Shown piece by piece: positions 62,609 through 64,000 of a stretch of DNA of 64,000 bases (positions are counted from its first letter, which is position 1; every line of letters begins with the position of its first letter). The notes beneath the pieces were generated by a model. The model saw nothing but the letters and a program-made list of their open reading frames with translations. It was not told where the DNA came from and made no database searches. The stretch lies in the NCBI RefSeq assembly GCF_004000925.1, contig NZ_BIME01000006.1, forward strand, positions 335,352 to 399,351, in the 5' to 3' direction. The DNA comes from Paenibacillus illinoisensis NBRC 15959. Lineage in GTDB: Bacteria > Bacillota > Bacilli > Paenibacillales > Paenibacillaceae. The position numbers and the translations under genes are program-made.

Positions 62609-62616
62609 TATCGATA
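62609..62616. promoter_or_regulatory. TATCGATA site upstream of the rhodanese gene
   Basis: Single copy of the 8-mer that occurs twice before the LysR gene; 70 bases before the rhodanese start codon. Confidence 0.35.
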
Positions 62617-62685
62617 ACTCCATGGTTAGAGGCTGTGTTACATTGATTGCAAGAAATCAAATCAGCCCCCTTGGAGGTAACCCAA

Positions 62686-63123
62686 ATGACAAATCAGATC
62701 CGATATTCCCTCGTCTTAGAGACGCCTGCTCCTTCGCCTGAGTACATTCATCAGCATTTCATGAACAAGCTTGCCGTAGAAACGGACGTCTCAGATGTAA
62801 AACATGATATGACGCATGGTCTCAATGACTTTGTACTTATCGACGTAAGAAGCGCTATTGCTTATGGAGAATGCCATATCCCGGGAGCTCTTAGTCTTCC
62901 TTCCAACACGATCAGCGAAGCAACAACGGCGTCTTTGCCCAGAGATAAAGTCATCGTCGTCTACTGCTGGGGGCCAGCATGCAACGGCGCTAGCAAAGGA
63001 GCAGCCCGCTTATCCCGTCTTGGTTTTCAGGTGAAAGAAATGCTTGGAGGCATGGAGTACTGGCGTAAGGAAGGAAACGAGGTAGAGGGTACGCTTGGCA
63101 CTTCAGCATGCATGATCGGGTAA
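62686..63123 (+). CDS. Rhodanese-like protein
   Basis: 145 residues, one rhodanese domain: DFVLIDVRSAIAYGECHIPGALSLP and the active-site loop VVYCWGPACNGASKGAARL with catalytic Cys, ending GGMEYWRKEGNEVEG. The N-terminal 40 residues are a separate segment. Possibly thiosulfate or sulfur transfer; substrate unknown. ATG 62686 follows TTGGAGG by eight bases. Confidence 0.9.
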   Translation: MTNQIRYSLVLETPAPSPEYIHQHFMNKLAVETDVSDVKHDMTHGLNDFVLIDVRSAIAYGECHIPGALSLPSNTISEATTASLPRDKVIVVYCWGPACNGASKGAARLSRLGFQVKEMLGGMEYWRKEGNEVEGTLGTSACMIG

Positions 63124-63154
63124 GCTCATGAACAAACGATCAAAATGGAAAAGT

Positions 63155-63242
63155 TCAATTAACGGGAAACGATAACTGAATATATGTAGTAAGCAGCTGA
63201 TCCATGTGATCGGCTGCTTTTGTTCAGCAAGCGGGCAAAATA
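63155..63242 (+). repeat. Dispersed triple-hairpin repeat
   Basis: ATTAACGGGAAACGATAACTGAATA, hairpin AGCAGCTGATCCATGTGATCGGCTGCTTTTG, then CAGCAAGCGGGCAAAATAG. Terminates the rhodanese gene. Confidence 0.8.
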
Positions 63243-63268
63243 GACCACTTGTGTGCTTATAGATAGAT

Positions 63269-63295
63269 AGAGACCCCCCGCCATGATCGGCGAAG
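63269..63295 (-). terminator. Hairpin downstream of the collagen-like gene
   Basis: On the minus strand AGACCCTTCGCC pairs with GGCGGGGGGTCT (one bulge region), loop GATCAT. No long T run follows, so termination is uncertain. Confidence 0.45.
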
Positions 63296-63335
63296 GGTCT
63301 GTGTATCTCAATTTAATATGAAACTGAACTTCACG

Positions 63336-64000
63336 TTAAGTGATGCTAAGTCCGCCGCTTGCATATCCGGCCAAAGTTGTAGCCACATCAATTCCCGCTG
63401 TTACTGATGCCGAGAACACCATAAGCAGGCGGTCACCGGCAGTTACCGGAATGCTCAATCCTGTTGTCAATCCGCTGGATATTGTTCCGAGTGCCAAGAC
63501 ACCGGTCAATGAAGGCGTCAAGGTTACTACAGCACCCGGTACAGCCGTAAAGGAGTTATTTGGTGTAGTAGATCTGAATAGTTGTGCAGTTATGGTTATG
63601 GTAGATCCAACCAAGCTTAGTCCAGCTGTCGTACTGAAATAAGCGGCCAGTGAAGTAATCGTTCCTGAACGTGATGCGGAGAAAGCAAAGTTTAGCAAGG
63701 TGCCGGCAGCGCCTGTGAGATCAATGATTCCTCCGTTGACACTTACACCTGAAGCACTGTTGCCAAATCCAACTAAACTGGAGGTATTCAAAAGTCCCCC
63801 TAATACGGTAGTCAGTGCAACTGGAAGTCCGGATGCATAAGGAATGATAGCTCCGGCACCTGCCGCTCCAGTAGCCCCGGTAGAACCTGGAGCACCTGTC
63901 GCTCCGGTGACTCCGGTTGTGCCTGGAGCCCCCGTCTCACCGGTAGAACCTGGGGAGCCCGTCGCACCTGTGACACCAGTAGCCCCCGGAGCCCCCGTTT
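63336..64000 (-). CDS. Collagen-like exosporium protein with BclB C-terminal domain, partial
   Basis: The C-terminal 221 residues of a gene that runs off the right edge. It reads Gly-X-Y repeats ([16 protein letters not shown] style) up to about 63870, then the BclB-type domain: [81 protein letters not shown]. Relatives form the hair-like nap or cap on spores of bacilli. The N-terminal exosporium-targeting part is outside the window. The collagen repeats are strongly repetitive at DNA level (63870-64000). Confidence 0.88.
   Translation of the reverse strand, partial: TGAPGATGVTGATGSPGSTGETGAPGTTGVTGATGAPGSTGATGAAGAGAIIPYASGLPVALTTVLGGLLNTSSLVGFGNSASGVSVNGGIIDLTGAAGTLLNFAFSASRSGTITSLAAYFSTTAGLSLVGSTITITAQLFRSTTPNNSFTAVPGAVVTLTPSLTGVLALGTISSGLTTGLSIPVTAGDRLLMVFSASVTAGIDVATTLAGYASGGLSIT

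Noticed and set aside
44070..63242. CRISPR array made of the recurrent CTAACGG sequences
   Set aside because: The copies are kilobases apart, lie in individual intergenic gaps and form hairpins with T runs; there are no regular spacers and no cas genes.
1..64000. tRNA, rRNA, complete insertion sequence or prophage
   Set aside because: No cloverleaf or rRNA-like sequence, no transposase or integrase, and no phage structural gene could be recognised.

Overview
The window looks like a piece of chromosome from a spore-forming Gram-positive of the Paenibacillus type. The evidence is Firmicutes-style Shine-Dalgarno sites with many TTG/GTG starts, an MglBAC sugar importer, Fur- and Btr-type iron uptake, a YtrA-type GntR/ABC operon, a Bce/Yxd-type peptide-sensing module with YxeA, the futalosine menaquinone genes mqnB/mqnD, several ECF sigma/anti-sigma pairs, and a BclB-type collagen-like exosporium protein cut by the right edge. 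No rRNA, tRNA, CRISPR array or complete insertion sequence was seen.

Left part (1-34.4 kb): the galactose importer mglBAC (mglB cut by the left edge); a small membrane protein; a sensor kinase with a degenerate GGDEF domain; then the most unusual locus, an AT-rich three-gene operon lpxC-lpxD-lpxA (5921-8570). These genes encode the first three enzymes of lipid A synthesis, in what otherwise looks like a monoderm. The operon sits behind a second copy of the promoter/leader of the preceding kinase gene. It is followed by a heterodimeric ABC exporter with its MarR regulator and operator; a DUF418 membrane protein; an ADP-ribose cluster (NrtR-like Nudix regulator, NADAR, PARG-type and TARG1/DarG-type macrodomain proteins); a siderophore import block (binding lipoprotein, two FecCD permeases, Btr-like AraC regulator, Fur box); fetAB; an oxidoreductase; pcp; mqnD/mqnB; a ytrA-like operon; a secreted coiled-coil protein; an esterase; and nikR.

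Middle part (34.4-44 kb): two divergent or nearby signalling modules. The first is an OmpR regulator and a histidine kinase fused to a C-terminal DUF4179-like domain, divergent from a secreted solute-binding protein without a lipobox. The second is a Yxd/Bce-like regulator-kinase-ATPase-permease-YxeA block with its own terminators and a palindromic operator candidate.

Right part (44-64 kb): an accessory-looking, mostly AT-rich stretch of small transcription units (acetyltransferases, a quinone reductase/HxlR pair, an aminoglycoside-phosphotransferase-like kinase and a broken fragment of it, a LacI regulator, three ECF-type sigma genes, a nucleotidyltransferase, small membrane and secreted proteins, a leucine-rich-repeat protein, LysR and rhodanese). 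The units are separated by at least a dozen copies of one dispersed element built of three hairpins, the central one acting as a terminator. The element is absent from the first 34 kb.

All function calls rest on sequence reading and family knowledge. No database search was run.
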